DNA from: UBA7672 sp047601145
GTDB lineage: Bacteria > Pseudomonadota > Alphaproteobacteria > Caulobacterales > Hyphomonadaceae
Direction of reading: 5' to 3'
Assembly: GCA_047601145.1 (NCBI GenBank)
Contig: JASGJW010000002.1
Location: forward strand, 437,212 to 501,211
DNA length: 64,000 nucleotides
Each line of letters opens with the position of its first letter. Positions within the stretch are counted from its first letter, which is position 1. Both the position numbers and the translations under genes were made by a program. Shown piece by piece: positions 50,034-59,204 of this stretch. Under the pieces are notes generated by a model, which saw nothing but the letters and a program-made list of their open reading frames with translations, made no database searches and was not told the origin of the DNA.

Positions 50034-51479
50034 TGTTTCGATCGCTCGTCCGTGACCGGCGTGGGTCCGTGATCACCGTCTTCGCATTCAGCACAATGGT
50101 TCTCGCCGTCATGACCGCGGTCGTGATGAACCAGGTTTCGTTCTACATGGCCAAGCGCAAGCTCCAGTCGGCCGTCGACATGGCGACGCTGATGATCATG
50201 GAGTCCGGCAACATATCGGTCGCGAACGCGAAGTCGCTGATTGAGAATCAGCTGGGTGAGACGGTTACGAACGTGAAGGTCACGCAGGGCACCTATTCAC
50301 CTGATGCAGGCGTCTCCGCGTCGGGGAGGTTCATCGCCCATTCGACGCCGACCAACGCAGTCGAGGTGACAGCCGAGATCGGGGCGACGAAAGTCATGCT
50401 GGGCAGCATGCTGCCCGACGGCCTGACGATCGATGCGACCGCGCGGGCAGCGCGGCGGACGACGGTTTCGGTGGTGATGGGATCGCGGCTGGTGAGGGTG
50501 GAGGGCGGCCTCAGCGCAGCCCTGCTGGACGCCACGCTGGGCTACAAGGGCAAGCTGACGGTGATGGACTACAACTCGCTGGCCAGCGCCCAGGTCGATG
50601 TCGGCGATTTCCTGCGAGCCCTCAACACCGAGGCGAACATCCAGGCCGTTACGTTCGACGACGTCCTCAGCGCTCCTGTGAGCGTCAAGGACGTTCTCGA
50701 CGCGATGATCGCGACCACGAGCGACGGGAATGTCCAGGTTCTGCTGAAGAAGGCTTCGCCGGCCTCCGGTGGCAAGAACATCATCATGAACGATGTGCTG
50801 GACCTCGGGTCGATGACGGGGCTGCCCGTCGAACTCGCTCCTGTCGGGGCAGGCGACGCCTGTCAGTGTCGGGGAAGTATTGAACGGGTCGGCGGCGCTG
50901 GCGGACGGGGATCATCAGATCGCCGTCGACCTGAAGGCCGTACTGAAGGACAACACGGTTGCGAATGCGAGCCTTGATGTCGGGCAGAAGCCGCAGGTCA
51001 TGAGCTTCCAGTCGCGGGCGCCAGAAGGCAACGAGCTCAGCACATCGCAGTTCGCGCTTACCGTGGGCGCGCTGGGCAGCAATCCGGTGACGGCGGTGAA
51101 GCTCGATGTCACGATGGCCAATGCGACCGTGAAGATCCACGACATCAACTGTCATGCCAACGGCACGGCGGATGTGACGCTGAAAGCTGTGACCGAGGCG
51201 GCGAGCGTCGGGCTCAAGGCGCCGCTGCTGCCGAAGATCAGCGTCAAGCTCGGGAGCAATGAGCAGAAGACGCTGACCTTCACGCAGGCCGAGATCAACG
51301 CGAAGACCTACAAGCCCGTGCGCTCAGGCCTGGGGTTGCAGCTTGGATCGCTTTCGGTGGCGCAGAAGCTGCTGTTCAACCCGGTCGATGCGTTGCTCGA
51401 GAAGCTCGGGCTTCATGTGGCTGAGGCCGACGTGAAGGTGATCGAGGCCAAGTGTGGAGCGGCCGGCCTGGTCTACTAG
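50033..51479 (+). pseudogene. TadG-like pilus-associated protein, frame broken by one extra base
   Basis: The N-terminus (DRRGSVITVFAFSTMVLAVMTAVVMNQVSFYMAKRKLQSAVDMATLMIM) is the TadG-type export and pilin-like segment. The frame runs to about residue 270 (LPVELAPVG) and then is lost; the rest (ATPVSVGEVLNGSAALADGDHQIAVDL onward) continues in another frame to 51479. Removing one G from the run 50846-50849 gives a continuous 481-residue protein with three or more similar beta-rich segments. Only a base-calling error or true mutation at one position separates it from an intact gene. Its 3' end overlaps hemF. Confidence 0.8.
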
Positions 51480-52381
51480 GGCCACTTCACCACGGGCGGC
51501 ATCGACGAGAGGATGCTCGTGACGTTGCCACCGGTCTTGAGGCCGAAGGTGGTTCCCCGGTCGTAGAGCAGGTTGAACTCGACATAGCGGCCGCGGCGGA
51601 CCAGCTGCTCCTCGCGCTCGGCGGGCGACCAGCTCTCAACCATGCGGCGCTTCACGATCTCCGGGTAGACGTCTGCGAAGTGCCTGCCCACCGACTGGGT
51701 CAGCGCAAAGTCAGTGTCCCAGTTTCCGGAATTGTAGCGGTCGTAGAAGATGCCGCCGATGCCGCGCGGTTCGCCACGATGAGCGAGATGGAAGTACTCG
51801 TCGCAATGCTTCTTCATCGCTTCGTAGTCGGCGCCGGGGAAACCCTGCGTGGAGGCGCGCATGGCGTCGTGGAACTGGATTGCGTCGGGAAAGTCCTGCT
51901 CGCGCTGGTAAGCGAGGAGGGGGGTGAGGTCCGCGCCGCCGCCGAACCATGCTTCGGACGTGACGAGCATCCGCGTGTTCATATGCACGGCCGGGACTTT
52001 CGGCGAATGCATGTGGGCGATGAGGGAGACGCCGCTGGCCCAGAACTTTCCGCCCGACTTGTCGGCGCCAGGAATGGTCTTGGCGAATTCGGGAGCGAAC
52101 GATCCGTAGACGCACGAAACGTGGACGCCGACCTTTTCGAAGAGACGGCCGCGCATGACGGCCATCGTGCCCCCGCCAAGGTCTTCGGAACCATCGCCGC
52201 GTTTCCACGTGGTCTTCTCGAAGCGGCCGGCCGGGCCTTTGTAGAGAGGGGGCGAGGCTGCATCCTCGAGCGCCTCGAAGCGCGCGATGATGTCGGCCTG
52301 CAGGGCCTGGAACCACGCATGGGCTTTCGCTTTGCGCTCCTCGAGGAGGTTGGTGTTGTCGTGTGCGGGTTGGGCGCTCAT
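51476..52381 (-). CDS. hemF: coproporphyrinogen-III oxidase, aerobic
   Basis: A 301-residue oxygen-dependent enzyme that decarboxylates coproporphyrinogen III to protoporphyrinogen IX in heme synthesis. Landmarks are the GGGADLTP active-site loop, HRGEPRGIGGIFYDRYN, and RRGRYVEFNLLYDRGTTFGLKTGGNVTSILSSMPP at the C-terminus. The ATG at 52381 gives the normal length. It stands alone, converging with the tadG-like gene. Confidence 0.95.
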   Translation of the reverse strand: MSAQPAHDNTNLLEERKAKAHAWFQALQADIIARFEALEDAASPPLYKGPAGRFEKTTWKRGDGSEDLGGGTMAVMRGRLFEKVGVHVSCVYGSFAPEFAKTIPGADKSGGKFWASGVSLIAHMHSPKVPAVHMNTRMLVTSEAWFGGGADLTPLLAYQREQDFPDAIQFHDAMRASTQGFPGADYEAMKKHCDEYFHLAHRGEPRGIGGIFYDRYNSGNWDTDFALTQSVGRHFADVYPEIVKRRMVESWSPAEREEQLVRRGRYVEFNLLYDRGTTFGLKTGGNVTSILSSMPPVVKWP

Positions 52382-52824
52382 GGGGGCTAGGTAGCGCCTC
52401 GGGGCAAGGGCGGGCAAGGCGGCGTGTTCCCGCAGGTGGCAGGTTTTGGTGGTTTGGATTGGGCCTCATTGCTCAGGCTATTGGCGCCAATCACGGGCTG
52501 GACGCGGAGGCACATACTGAGAGTTGAGACAGCTTTTGGCGCGTGTGACCACGAACGCGCACAGCATCCCGCTCAGCGAAAACGGAGGACCCGATCGGGT
52601 TGCCAGCCCGTTTGCGTGTGTTCGTGCCCGTGTCATGCGGGAGATAATACGCCCGCCTTTCCCCGGCCGGATCTGAGCCACGCAGTCTCAGCATCTCGCA
52701 GGCCAAGGCGCTGAAATCAGGGGCCAACATTTCTGGCCATCTCACGAAGTCGCACCACCTCCATCCTACAAAAGGCGCCCGTGGTGGTTTCATTCTGCGG
52801 GGAAACCGGCTTAGGGTCCGCCCC
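52382..52824. other. intergenic region without recognised features
   Basis: This 443-base gap separates hemF from the first CX9CEC lipoprotein gene. Its short open frames on both strands lack ribosome sites and protein-like composition. I see no tRNA, small RNA, repeat or terminator. It probably holds the hemF promoter and that of the lipoprotein gene. Confidence 0.5.
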
Positions 52825-53181
52825 ATGGGGAAGCGAATGAATGTGATGACCGTTGTTGCGGCCGTGGCGCTGCTTGTTGCCTGTAATGACAACAGGGCGC
52901 CTCCGGCGAGCGAGCAGCATGCGCAGATGACCAAGATCTGCGTCACCAATGGCGGCGACCAGGCGCACTGCGAGTGCCAGGCGACCAAGCTCGACGAGCT
53001 GGTGGCGGCAAGCGAGATCGATCCTGTCGTCTACAAGGCGCTTATCCTTCAGGCGCAGGGCAAGGATGACGAAGCGGAAGCCGCCTTCATGTCGCTCGAC
53101 TATGACAGCCGGTTCAAGCAGTCGACACTGGCAGGCGAGGCGATGGTCTCGTGCGATACAACAGCGACGGGCAGCCATTAG
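52825..53181 (+). CDS. putative lipoprotein with CX9CEC motif (first of tandem pair)
   Basis: A 118-residue protein with a short lipoprotein signal (VVAAVALLVAC). The mature chain has KICVTNGGDQAHCEC, that is C-x9-C-E-C, and one more Cys near the C-terminus (MVSC). It is a divergent paralogue of the next gene, which keeps the same Cys pattern. I do not recognise the family. The four Cys may form two disulfides or bind a metal. A start at 52837 is possible. Confidence 0.65.
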   Translation: MGKRMNVMTVVAAVALLVACNDNRAPPASEQHAQMTKICVTNGGDQAHCECQATKLDELVAASEIDPVVYKALILQAQGKDDEAEAAFMSLDYDSRFKQSTLAGEAMVSCDTTATGSH

Positions 53182-53257
53182 AGTAAGTACGGTTGTTGAG
53201 TGCGCTGCGCACATATAGAAGCGCGGCGGTTCACCGAGGGACGGACGGAAGCACGCC

Positions 53258-53581
53258 ATGGCGCGCCTCGCACTTATTGCACTTGTCGCCGTGACGGCCC
53301 TGGCTGCCTGCAGCCGGAACGAGCCAGGCCGGAAACTCATCACCGAGCGTTGCCTTTCCGCCGGTGAGACAACCGAGGTTTGCGAGTGCCTTGCACGGGA
53401 GTCCGACGCCAAGCTGGACCAGCCGCTGTTCGACCTGGTCGTGCTGGGCGCACGCGGGGAGGCCGAAGAGGCCGAGCTGGCGCTCCAGGAGCTCGACAAC
53501 CAGATGAAGACCAAGTTCGCGACGCTGGTTCCACAGATCCGGAAGGGCTGTGGCGTGGTCGATCCGGCGACAGGCAACTAG
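53258..53581 (+). CDS. putative lipoprotein with CX9CEC motif (second of tandem pair)
   Basis: A 107-residue protein with a lipoprotein signal ending TALAAC. The motif ERCLSAGETTEVCEC repeats the C-x9-C-E-C of its neighbour, followed by a helical stretch (LVVLGARGEAEEAELALQEL) and a final Cys (RKGCG). It lies 76 bases after the first copy. The shared pattern with little sequence identity elsewhere suggests an old tandem duplication under selection for the Cys framework. Confidence 0.7.
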   Translation: MARLALIALVAVTALAACSRNEPGRKLITERCLSAGETTEVCECLARESDAKLDQPLFDLVVLGARGEAEEAELALQELDNQMKTKFATLVPQIRKGCGVVDPATGN

Positions 53582-53592
53582 ACAAGCAGCAA

Positions 53593-54054
53593 CTAGACTG
53601 TTGGCAACTGGCCGGTCTGTTTCAGGCCCTCCCACAGGGCCATTCCCGCCGTCATCGCTACGTTGAGCGACCTGGCGCCTTCAGCCAGCGGAATCCGAAC
53701 CCTTGCGTCAGCCGCGGCGTGAACCTCGTCGGGAACGCCCGCCAACTCGCGGCCAAACAGCAGGCAATCGTCCGCCCGGAAGGCAAAACTGCCGAGCAAG
53801 CCCTCGGCTCTTGTGGAAAACAGGACCAGACGGCGTCCAGCCCGCCGATTTGATTCGTGGAAGGCGTTCCAGCCGTCATGGCGGACGATTTCGACGTTTT
53901 TCCCATAGTCCATGGCCGTCCGGCGCAGGGCTTTGTCTGTCAGGGGGAAGCCACAAGGCTCGATAATGTCGACTGCGACGCCAAGACAGGCCGCTAATCG
54001 CAAGGTTGCCCCAAGATTCTGAGGAATGTCCGATTGATAGAGAGCAAGTCGCAC
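53593..54054 (-). CDS. trmL: tRNA (cytidine(34)-2'-O)-methyltransferase, SPOUT family
   Basis: A 153-residue SPOUT methyltransferase that modifies the wobble base of tRNA-Leu. The N-terminus LALYQSDIPQNLGATLRLAACLGV and the knot regions LLFGRELAGVPDEV and IPLAEGARSLNVAMTAGMALWE, including the conserved SLNVA, are diagnostic. The GTG at 54054 gives the normal start MRLALYQ; the frame continues upstream without protein-like content. It is transcribed away from petA. Confidence 0.92.
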   Translation of the reverse strand: MRLALYQSDIPQNLGATLRLAACLGVAVDIIEPCGFPLTDKALRRTAMDYGKNVEIVRHDGWNAFHESNRRAGRRLVLFSTRAEGLLGSFAFRADDCLLFGRELAGVPDEVHAAADARVRIPLAEGARSLNVAMTAGMALWEGLKQTGQLPTV

Positions 54055-54167
54055 TTTAGGAGGTGTCCCGTCCGCAGGGGGCAATCTTGCGACACCTCGC
54101 CACGTAGGGGGTTCCTCACGTGGCGGTAATAAGGCGTCGAAATGCCTGATTAGCATGGGAGACTCGT

Positions 54168-54749
54168 GTGTCGGAACACGGTTCAAAGGCCGCTACAGCT
54201 GACGGCGCCCATGCCGGTGAGACCCGGCGTGATTTCATCCACATCGCAGCCGCCACGGTGGCCGCCGGCGGCGTCGCCGCGGTGGCCTGGCCGTTCATCC
54301 AGCAGCTTGCGCCTGCCGGCGACACGAAAGCCGCCTCGAGCGCCGAGGTCGACACCTCGAAAGTGCCCGAAGGCAGCGAGATCCGCGTCCTGATCGGCGG
54401 CCTGCCTTTCTTCATCCGTCACCGCACCGCCGCCGAGATCGCTTCGGCAGAAGCGGGCGACACGGCCCAGCTTCGCGATCCGGCCACGGACGACTCGCGT
54501 CTCGTGAAGATGCAGGACGGCAAACTCAATCGTCCGATCCTCGTCACCTCGGGCACGTGCACCCACCTTGGCTGCGTGCCGGTCGGTCCGGCGCAGGGCA
54601 CGGTCGGCGAATTCGGCGGCTGGTACTGCCCGTGTCACGGCTCGCACTACGACACGTCTGGACGCATTCGTAAGGGACCGGCGCCGAAGAATCTGGCGAT
54701 CCCGAAATACGAATACACGTCTGCCACCATGATCAAGATCTCGCTGTAG
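54168..54749 (+). CDS. petA: ubiquinol-cytochrome c reductase, Rieske iron-sulfur subunit
   Basis: A 193-residue Rieske protein of the bc1 complex. A twin-arginine signal (TRRDFIHIAAAT) and transmembrane anchor are followed by the cluster-binding motifs CTHLGC and CPCHGS with the two His ligands. It passes electrons from quinol to cytochrome c1. The GTG start has a GGGAG site. First gene of petABC. Confidence 0.96.
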   Translation: MSEHGSKAATADGAHAGETRRDFIHIAAATVAAGGVAAVAWPFIQQLAPAGDTKAASSAEVDTSKVPEGSEIRVLIGGLPFFIRHRTAAEIASAEAGDTAQLRDPATDDSRLVKMQDGKLNRPILVTSGTCTHLGCVPVGPAQGTVGEFGGWYCPCHGSHYDTSGRIRKGPAPKNLAIPKYEYTSATMIKISL

Positions 54750-54764
54750 TAGGGGAAGGGGCTC

Positions 54765-56204
54765 ATGAGCGGACCATCGACCTACGAACCGAAGTCTGGC
54801 TTCACCAAGTGGATGGATGAGCGTCTGCCCATCATCCGCTTCGGTGCGGACCTGATGGATTTCCCGACGCCGAAGAACCTCAACTACTGGTGGACGTTCG
54901 GCGGCATCCTCGCAGTCTGCCTCGCGATCCAGATCGTGTCGGGCATCGTGCTGGCCATGCACTACGTGGCCAACACGCAGATGGCGTTCAACTCGGTCGA
55001 GCGCATCATGCGCGACGTGGACTTCGGATGGCTGATCCGGAACATCCACGCCAACGGCGCCTCGATGTTCTTCCTCGCCGTCTACATCCACATGTTCCGC
55101 GGCATGTACTACGGCTCGTACAAGTCCCCGCGCGAAGTGATCTGGATCCTCGGCGTAGTGATCTACCTGCTGATGATGGCGACGGCGTTCATGGGCTATG
55201 TGCTGCCCTGGGGCCAGATGTCGTTCCATGGCTCGGCGGTCATCACCAACCTCATCGGCGCGCTGCCGCTGGTGGGCGACACGATCAAGACCTACCTGAT
55301 GGGCGGTCCGGCGATCGGCGACCCGACGCTCAACCGGTTCTTCTCTCTCCACTATCTCCTTCCGTTCGTGATCGCGGGCGTCGTCGTCCTGCACATCTGG
55401 GCGCTGCACGTGCCGGGCAACAACAACCCGACCGGCGTTTCGGTGAAGGACGTCAAGAAGGATACGGTTCCGTTCCACCCGTACTACACGGTGAAGGACG
55501 GCTTCGCGATCATCGTCTTCCTGATGCTGTTCGCCGCCTTCGTGTTCTACTTCCCGAACGCGCTCGGCCACGCCGACAACTTCATCCAGGCCAACCCGGC
55601 CCAGACGCCGGCGCACATCGTGCCTGAATGGTACCTGCTGCCGTTCTACGCGATCCTGCGCGCGATCACCTTCGACGTGGGCCCGATCCCCGCCAAGCTG
55701 ATGGGCGTGTTCTTGATGTTCGGCTCGATCCTGATCCTGTTCGTGCTGCCCTGGCTCGACACCTCGAAGGTGCGCTCGATGCGCTACCGTCCGATGGCCC
55801 GCTCGTTCTTCCTGCTGTTCGTTGTGGCTGCTGTCGGCCTTGGCTTCTGCGGCGCGAACGACCCGGACAAGCTCGTGTTCAAGTACGGCCCGGACAAGCT
55901 TGCGCTGAACTACACGGACAGCACCGGCGCGACGAAGACCGAGATCTCTGACGATCACGCCGCGCTCACGGCCAAGAAGGCCGCGCTGCCGCCGACTGCG
56001 GGCGCGTCGATCGAGCTCCGCGAGGAAGGCTTCAAGTGGCTGTGGCTCGCGCAGATCCTGGGCGCTTACTACTTCCTGTACTTCATCGTGATCCTGCCGT
56101 TGCTCGGCGTGGTCGAGAAGCCGAAAGCGCGGCCCGCCTCGATCGCAGACAGCGTTCGCAAGAAGCATGGCTCGGCTCCGGCCGCCGCCGTGGCCGCGGA
56201 ATAA
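54765..56204 (+). CDS. petB: ubiquinol-cytochrome c reductase, cytochrome b
   Basis: A 479-residue cytochrome b with eight spans. Heme His ligands lie in spans B and D, and PEW(Y) of the quinol-oxidation site is seen in HIVPEWYLLPFYAILRAI. Compared with typical alphaproteobacterial cytochrome b (about 430-445 residues), it has an insertion of about 45 residues between spans 7 and 8 (GANDPDKLVFKYGPDKLALNYTDSTGATKTEISDDHAALTAKKAALPPTAGASIELREEG). This would lie at the membrane surface. Second gene of petABC. Confidence 0.96.
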   Translation: MSGPSTYEPKSGFTKWMDERLPIIRFGADLMDFPTPKNLNYWWTFGGILAVCLAIQIVSGIVLAMHYVANTQMAFNSVERIMRDVDFGWLIRNIHANGASMFFLAVYIHMFRGMYYGSYKSPREVIWILGVVIYLLMMATAFMGYVLPWGQMSFHGSAVITNLIGALPLVGDTIKTYLMGGPAIGDPTLNRFFSLHYLLPFVIAGVVVLHIWALHVPGNNNPTGVSVKDVKKDTVPFHPYYTVKDGFAIIVFLMLFAAFVFYFPNALGHADNFIQANPAQTPAHIVPEWYLLPFYAILRAITFDVGPIPAKLMGVFLMFGSILILFVLPWLDTSKVRSMRYRPMARSFFLLFVVAAVGLGFCGANDPDKLVFKYGPDKLALNYTDSTGATKTEISDDHAALTAKKAALPPTAGASIELREEGFKWLWLAQILGAYYFLYFIVILPLLGVVEKPKARPASIADSVRKKHGSAPAAAVAAE

Positions 56205-56214
56205 GGAGAGAGAG

Positions 56215-57120
56215 ATGCGCTTCGCCAAACTCGCTCTCGCCGGTCTCGCGGCTCTCGCCGCCGGCGCCGTCGCCCTTCCGGTCTTCGCGCAGGAGCACGG
56301 CGCTGCCGCCGGCGCTCCGGCCGAGCACGCCGCGGGCGGTCACGAACTGATGGAGCCGAAAGGCGGCTGGCCGCACGAAGGCTATTTCGGGTCGTTCGAC
56401 CAGAACCAGCTGCAGCGCGGCGCCAAGGTGTTCACCGAGGTCTGCTCGTCCTGCCACGGGCTCAAACTGCTGTCGTTCCGCAATCTCGGCGAGGCAGGCG
56501 GGCCGTTCTACGATCCGAAATGGCCGAACCCGAACGACAACAAGTACGTCCAGGAAATCGCCAAGAACTATGTGAACCAGATCCCGAGCATCGACCCGGA
56601 CTCGGGCGATCCGGTGAAGCTGCCGGCGAAACCGTCGGATCACATCCTCGGGCCATACCCGAACGACATCGCTGCGCGCGTGGCGAATGGCGGCGCGCTG
56701 CCGCCGGACCTTTCGGTCATCACCAAGGCGCGCCATGGCGGGGCTGGTTACGTCTACTCGCTGCTGCTCGGCTTCCATGAGCCGCCGGCCGGCCTCACGG
56801 TCGCTTCGGGCCAGCATTACAACGCCTACTTCGCCGGCGACACCGCCGCGAGCTGGTCGGGCGATCCGCGCCTGAAGCCTCCGGGCGGCTTCCTCGCGAT
56901 GGCGCCGCCGCTGGCCAACGCTAATGTGGTGTTCGACGATGGCACGCCAACGACGCAGGAGCAGATGGCGCACGACGTGGCCGTGTTCCTCGCCTGGGCC
57001 GGTGATCCGAAGCAGGTCGACCGCAAGAAGATGGGCGGGGCCGTGATGCCCTTCCTGCTGATCCTTGCGATCCTGACCTTCCTCTCCTACCGCCGCCTGT
57101 GGCGGAACGTGGAGCACTAG
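56215..57120 (+). CDS. petC: ubiquinol-cytochrome c reductase, cytochrome c1
   Basis: A 301-residue cytochrome c1 with a signal peptide, the heme motif CSSCHG near residue 78, and a C-terminal anchor (MGGAVMPFLLILAILTFLSYRRLW). It receives electrons from the Rieske protein and passes them to soluble cytochrome c. The ATG at 56215 follows a GGAGAG site; the frame is open upstream but that is the cytochrome b end. Last gene of petABC, followed by a strong terminator hairpin. Confidence 0.95.
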   Translation: MRFAKLALAGLAALAAGAVALPVFAQEHGAAAGAPAEHAAGGHELMEPKGGWPHEGYFGSFDQNQLQRGAKVFTEVCSSCHGLKLLSFRNLGEAGGPFYDPKWPNPNDNKYVQEIAKNYVNQIPSIDPDSGDPVKLPAKPSDHILGPYPNDIAARVANGGALPPDLSVITKARHGGAGYVYSLLLGFHEPPAGLTVASGQHYNAYFAGDTAASWSGDPRLKPPGGFLAMAPPLANANVVFDDGTPTTQEQMAHDVAVFLAWAGDPKQVDRKKMGGAVMPFLLILAILTFLSYRRLWRNVEH

Positions 57121-57250
57121 CCAGACGCGCTCTCGCGTCCGTCGCGAGTTAACTTGCGGCGGATTTCGGCGAGGCGCACGTTCAACCCCCAACACGGGTC
57201 ATGACGGCTTCGCCGTCTACTGACCTTTTGCGATACGCCGCAAGGCGTAT

Positions 57251-57302
57251 ACCGGGATCCTCGCAACCGTCGGGCTGTCGGTTTGCGCGGGTCCCGGTTT
57301 TC
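57251..57302 (+). terminator. petABC terminator, long hairpin
   Basis: ACCGGGA at 57251-57257 pairs with TCCCGGT at 57292-57298; inside, CGCAACCG pairs with CGGTTTGCG with one bulge. The long stem ends in a TTTT run. Two shorter hairpins (57203-57217, 57233-57250) precede it. It lies 130 bases after petC. Confidence 0.75.
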
Positions 57303-57326
57303 GTTTGTGGGGCGGAACGATCGGCA

Positions 57327-57824
57327 ATGACGCTGCCTTCGGGATTTCATCTGAGACTTGCGCGGCCCGGCGAGGGCGCGCTGCTGCGCGACGTGATGCT
57401 GCGCTGCTGGACCGGGACGGTGGCGGAGAACTCGTCCGCCTTTCGCGAGACCGCGGAAGTCATCGAGGCGCAGCTGGCGGATGGCGGCGCGGTGATTGTG
57501 TTCGTCGGCGATGAGGCGGTGGGCGCGGGGCGTTTCTTCCCGGTGCCGGGGCCTGTGGGCGATCCGCGGATGTGGGTGGAGATCAAGCGCGTCGGCGTGC
57601 TGAAGGCGCATCGCAAGCTTGGTCTCGGCGTCCCGCTCGTGGCGGCGCTGGAGGATGAGGCCCGCGCGAGAGGCTATGTGGGCGCGCAACTGGGCGTGCG
57701 ACATGACCAGCCAAGGCTTGTCGCGTTCTGGGCCGGGCTTGGCTACGCGCCGGCGGATGACGTGAAGCTGCACACGGTCAACACGCTGACGCCGACGCCG
57801 ACATTTATGCGGAAGTTGTTCTGA
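57327..57824 (+). CDS. GNAT family N-acetyltransferase
   Basis: A 165-residue protein with acetyl-CoA-binding region VEIKRVGVLKAHRKLGLGVPLVAALEDEARARGY (RKLGLG in the signature position) and VAFWAGLGYAPADDVKLH. The substrate is unknown. The ATG at 57327 is preferred because upstream sequence in this frame overlaps the petABC terminator. Confidence 0.82.
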   Translation: MTLPSGFHLRLARPGEGALLRDVMLRCWTGTVAENSSAFRETAEVIEAQLADGGAVIVFVGDEAVGAGRFFPVPGPVGDPRMWVEIKRVGVLKAHRKLGLGVPLVAALEDEARARGYVGAQLGVRHDQPRLVAFWAGLGYAPADDVKLHTVNTLTPTPTFMRKLF

Positions 57825-57973
57825 CTCGCCTGATGGCGGGCACGCCCACCGCGGCAGGACGCATCCAGCCAGGAATCGGCTCAATTCCGCCATCCGAACG
57901 TCAGTAACTCATGCAATCCAGCAAGCTGTCATTAGCGATCACTGGGCTAATTTGGCCGCGGTTGGACGGGGGA

Positions 57974-59120
57974 ATGACGATGTTGATGCGGTGTTTGCCG
58001 GTCATCTGCGTGTTGGCGCTCCCGGCGTCGGCCCAACTTCCTACCTCTCGATCGTCCGGATCATCCAGCTCCAGCGCCGCGTTGTGCGAGAAGATCGCGT
58101 CGGTTGCGTTTGAGGCGAACCGGGGGTTGCAGGCAGCTAGTCTGCGCAACGGCGAAAAAACGCCCTTCGTTTTGAGTTGGCTGGTTCAGAACGGTTTGCA
58201 CTCCGCGGGCAATTCCGGGTTCTCGACACTCGACACTCGGCGCCGTTCGCGAGTGCGACGGGCCGGGCGCGGAGCGCTGCTATCCCTATCCACTGCAGTC
58301 CGACGAGTGGGACTTGCCGCCACGCACGACCGGACCTGACTTGCCAAAGCGCGTCCTCGACAAGTTCGATGACTACGAACGGTGGGTCTCCATAATCGGT
58401 CTTCTTCCTCTGGACGGGCAGTTCCTCGAAGTCATGGGCGAGCCGGAGCACGGTCCGTTCAACTACAACTATCCGTCCGGCGCATTTCTGAAGTCCGTGT
58501 TCGGCCGCGAGGGATTGATGTGCACCTTCGACAGCCGGCTGCACGAGAGTTACTCGCCGGAAAAGCCGGAAACGAAGCAGAGCTGCGCCGCGCTGCTGTC
58601 AGATGGTTCGGAAGTGGTGGAGCCTGATCTCGACGTGCCCGTTGGCGTTACCCAGGACATGTTTCGCGCGGACAAGCATTCTACCGACCCGTTCTTCTGG
58701 GACTTCTACCCGCTGGGGACGCTGAAGATTGACGTCGATGGGGATGGAACCGTCGAACATCTGATCAAGGTGACGGGAGCTCCCGGCCATGGCCGATGCT
58801 ATGGCAAGACCTACTATGACGTGCTGGATTCCAGCGATCCCACAAAATTCAGCACCGCACCGGTCCGAGAGCTTGTGCGCAATGCGCAGTCGAGCAGCCC
58901 CCCGTGTGGATACGAGGTCAGGATACGTCGCGCCGGAAGTCGCGTGCTGTTTGAGGTGGCGGGATCGGGGCTAGGCGAGGTCAGGAAGCAAGGCATGCCG
59001 ATCATGGCGAAGCGCGCCGGTTTGCTCAGCCGGGATCTGAGGGAGATTTCGTCGGGCGAGGTGAAACATCTCTGTTCGACGATATTTGGCGTTGAGCCGG
59101 TCGTGACCTATGCACGCTAG
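57974..59120 (+). pseudogene. exported hypothetical protein interrupted by a 7-bp tandem duplication
   Basis: The ATG at 57974 follows GGGGGA and begins a signal peptide (LMRCLPVICVLALPASAQ). The frame is lost near 58230; the rest (ECDGPGAERCYPYPLQSDEW to 59120) continues in a second frame. At 58223-58236 TCGACAC occurs twice in tandem; removing one copy gives a continuous 379-residue protein of 1140 bases. The mature part includes IDVDGDGTVEHLIKVTG, a Ca2+-binding-like loop, and CGYEVRIRRAGSRVLFEV. I do not recognise the family. The duplication may be a real mutation or phase-variable. Confidence 0.75.
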
Positions 59121-59204
59121 GGGCGCTGCGACTCTCCGTGCTGGCCCTGATGCCGTGATTGGATAGAGTGCCGATCACTGGCGCATCTCGATCCCGGAAT
59201 TTCA

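Noticed and set aside
52424..52714. Short open frames in the hemF-lipoprotein gap
   Set aside because: No ribosome sites, basic and low-complexity translation in every frame.
54183..56228. A 681-codon open frame opposite petA-petB
   Set aside because: It is almost entirely Arg, His, Glu and Val repeats, the mirror of membrane-protein codons, and overlaps two unmistakable genes.
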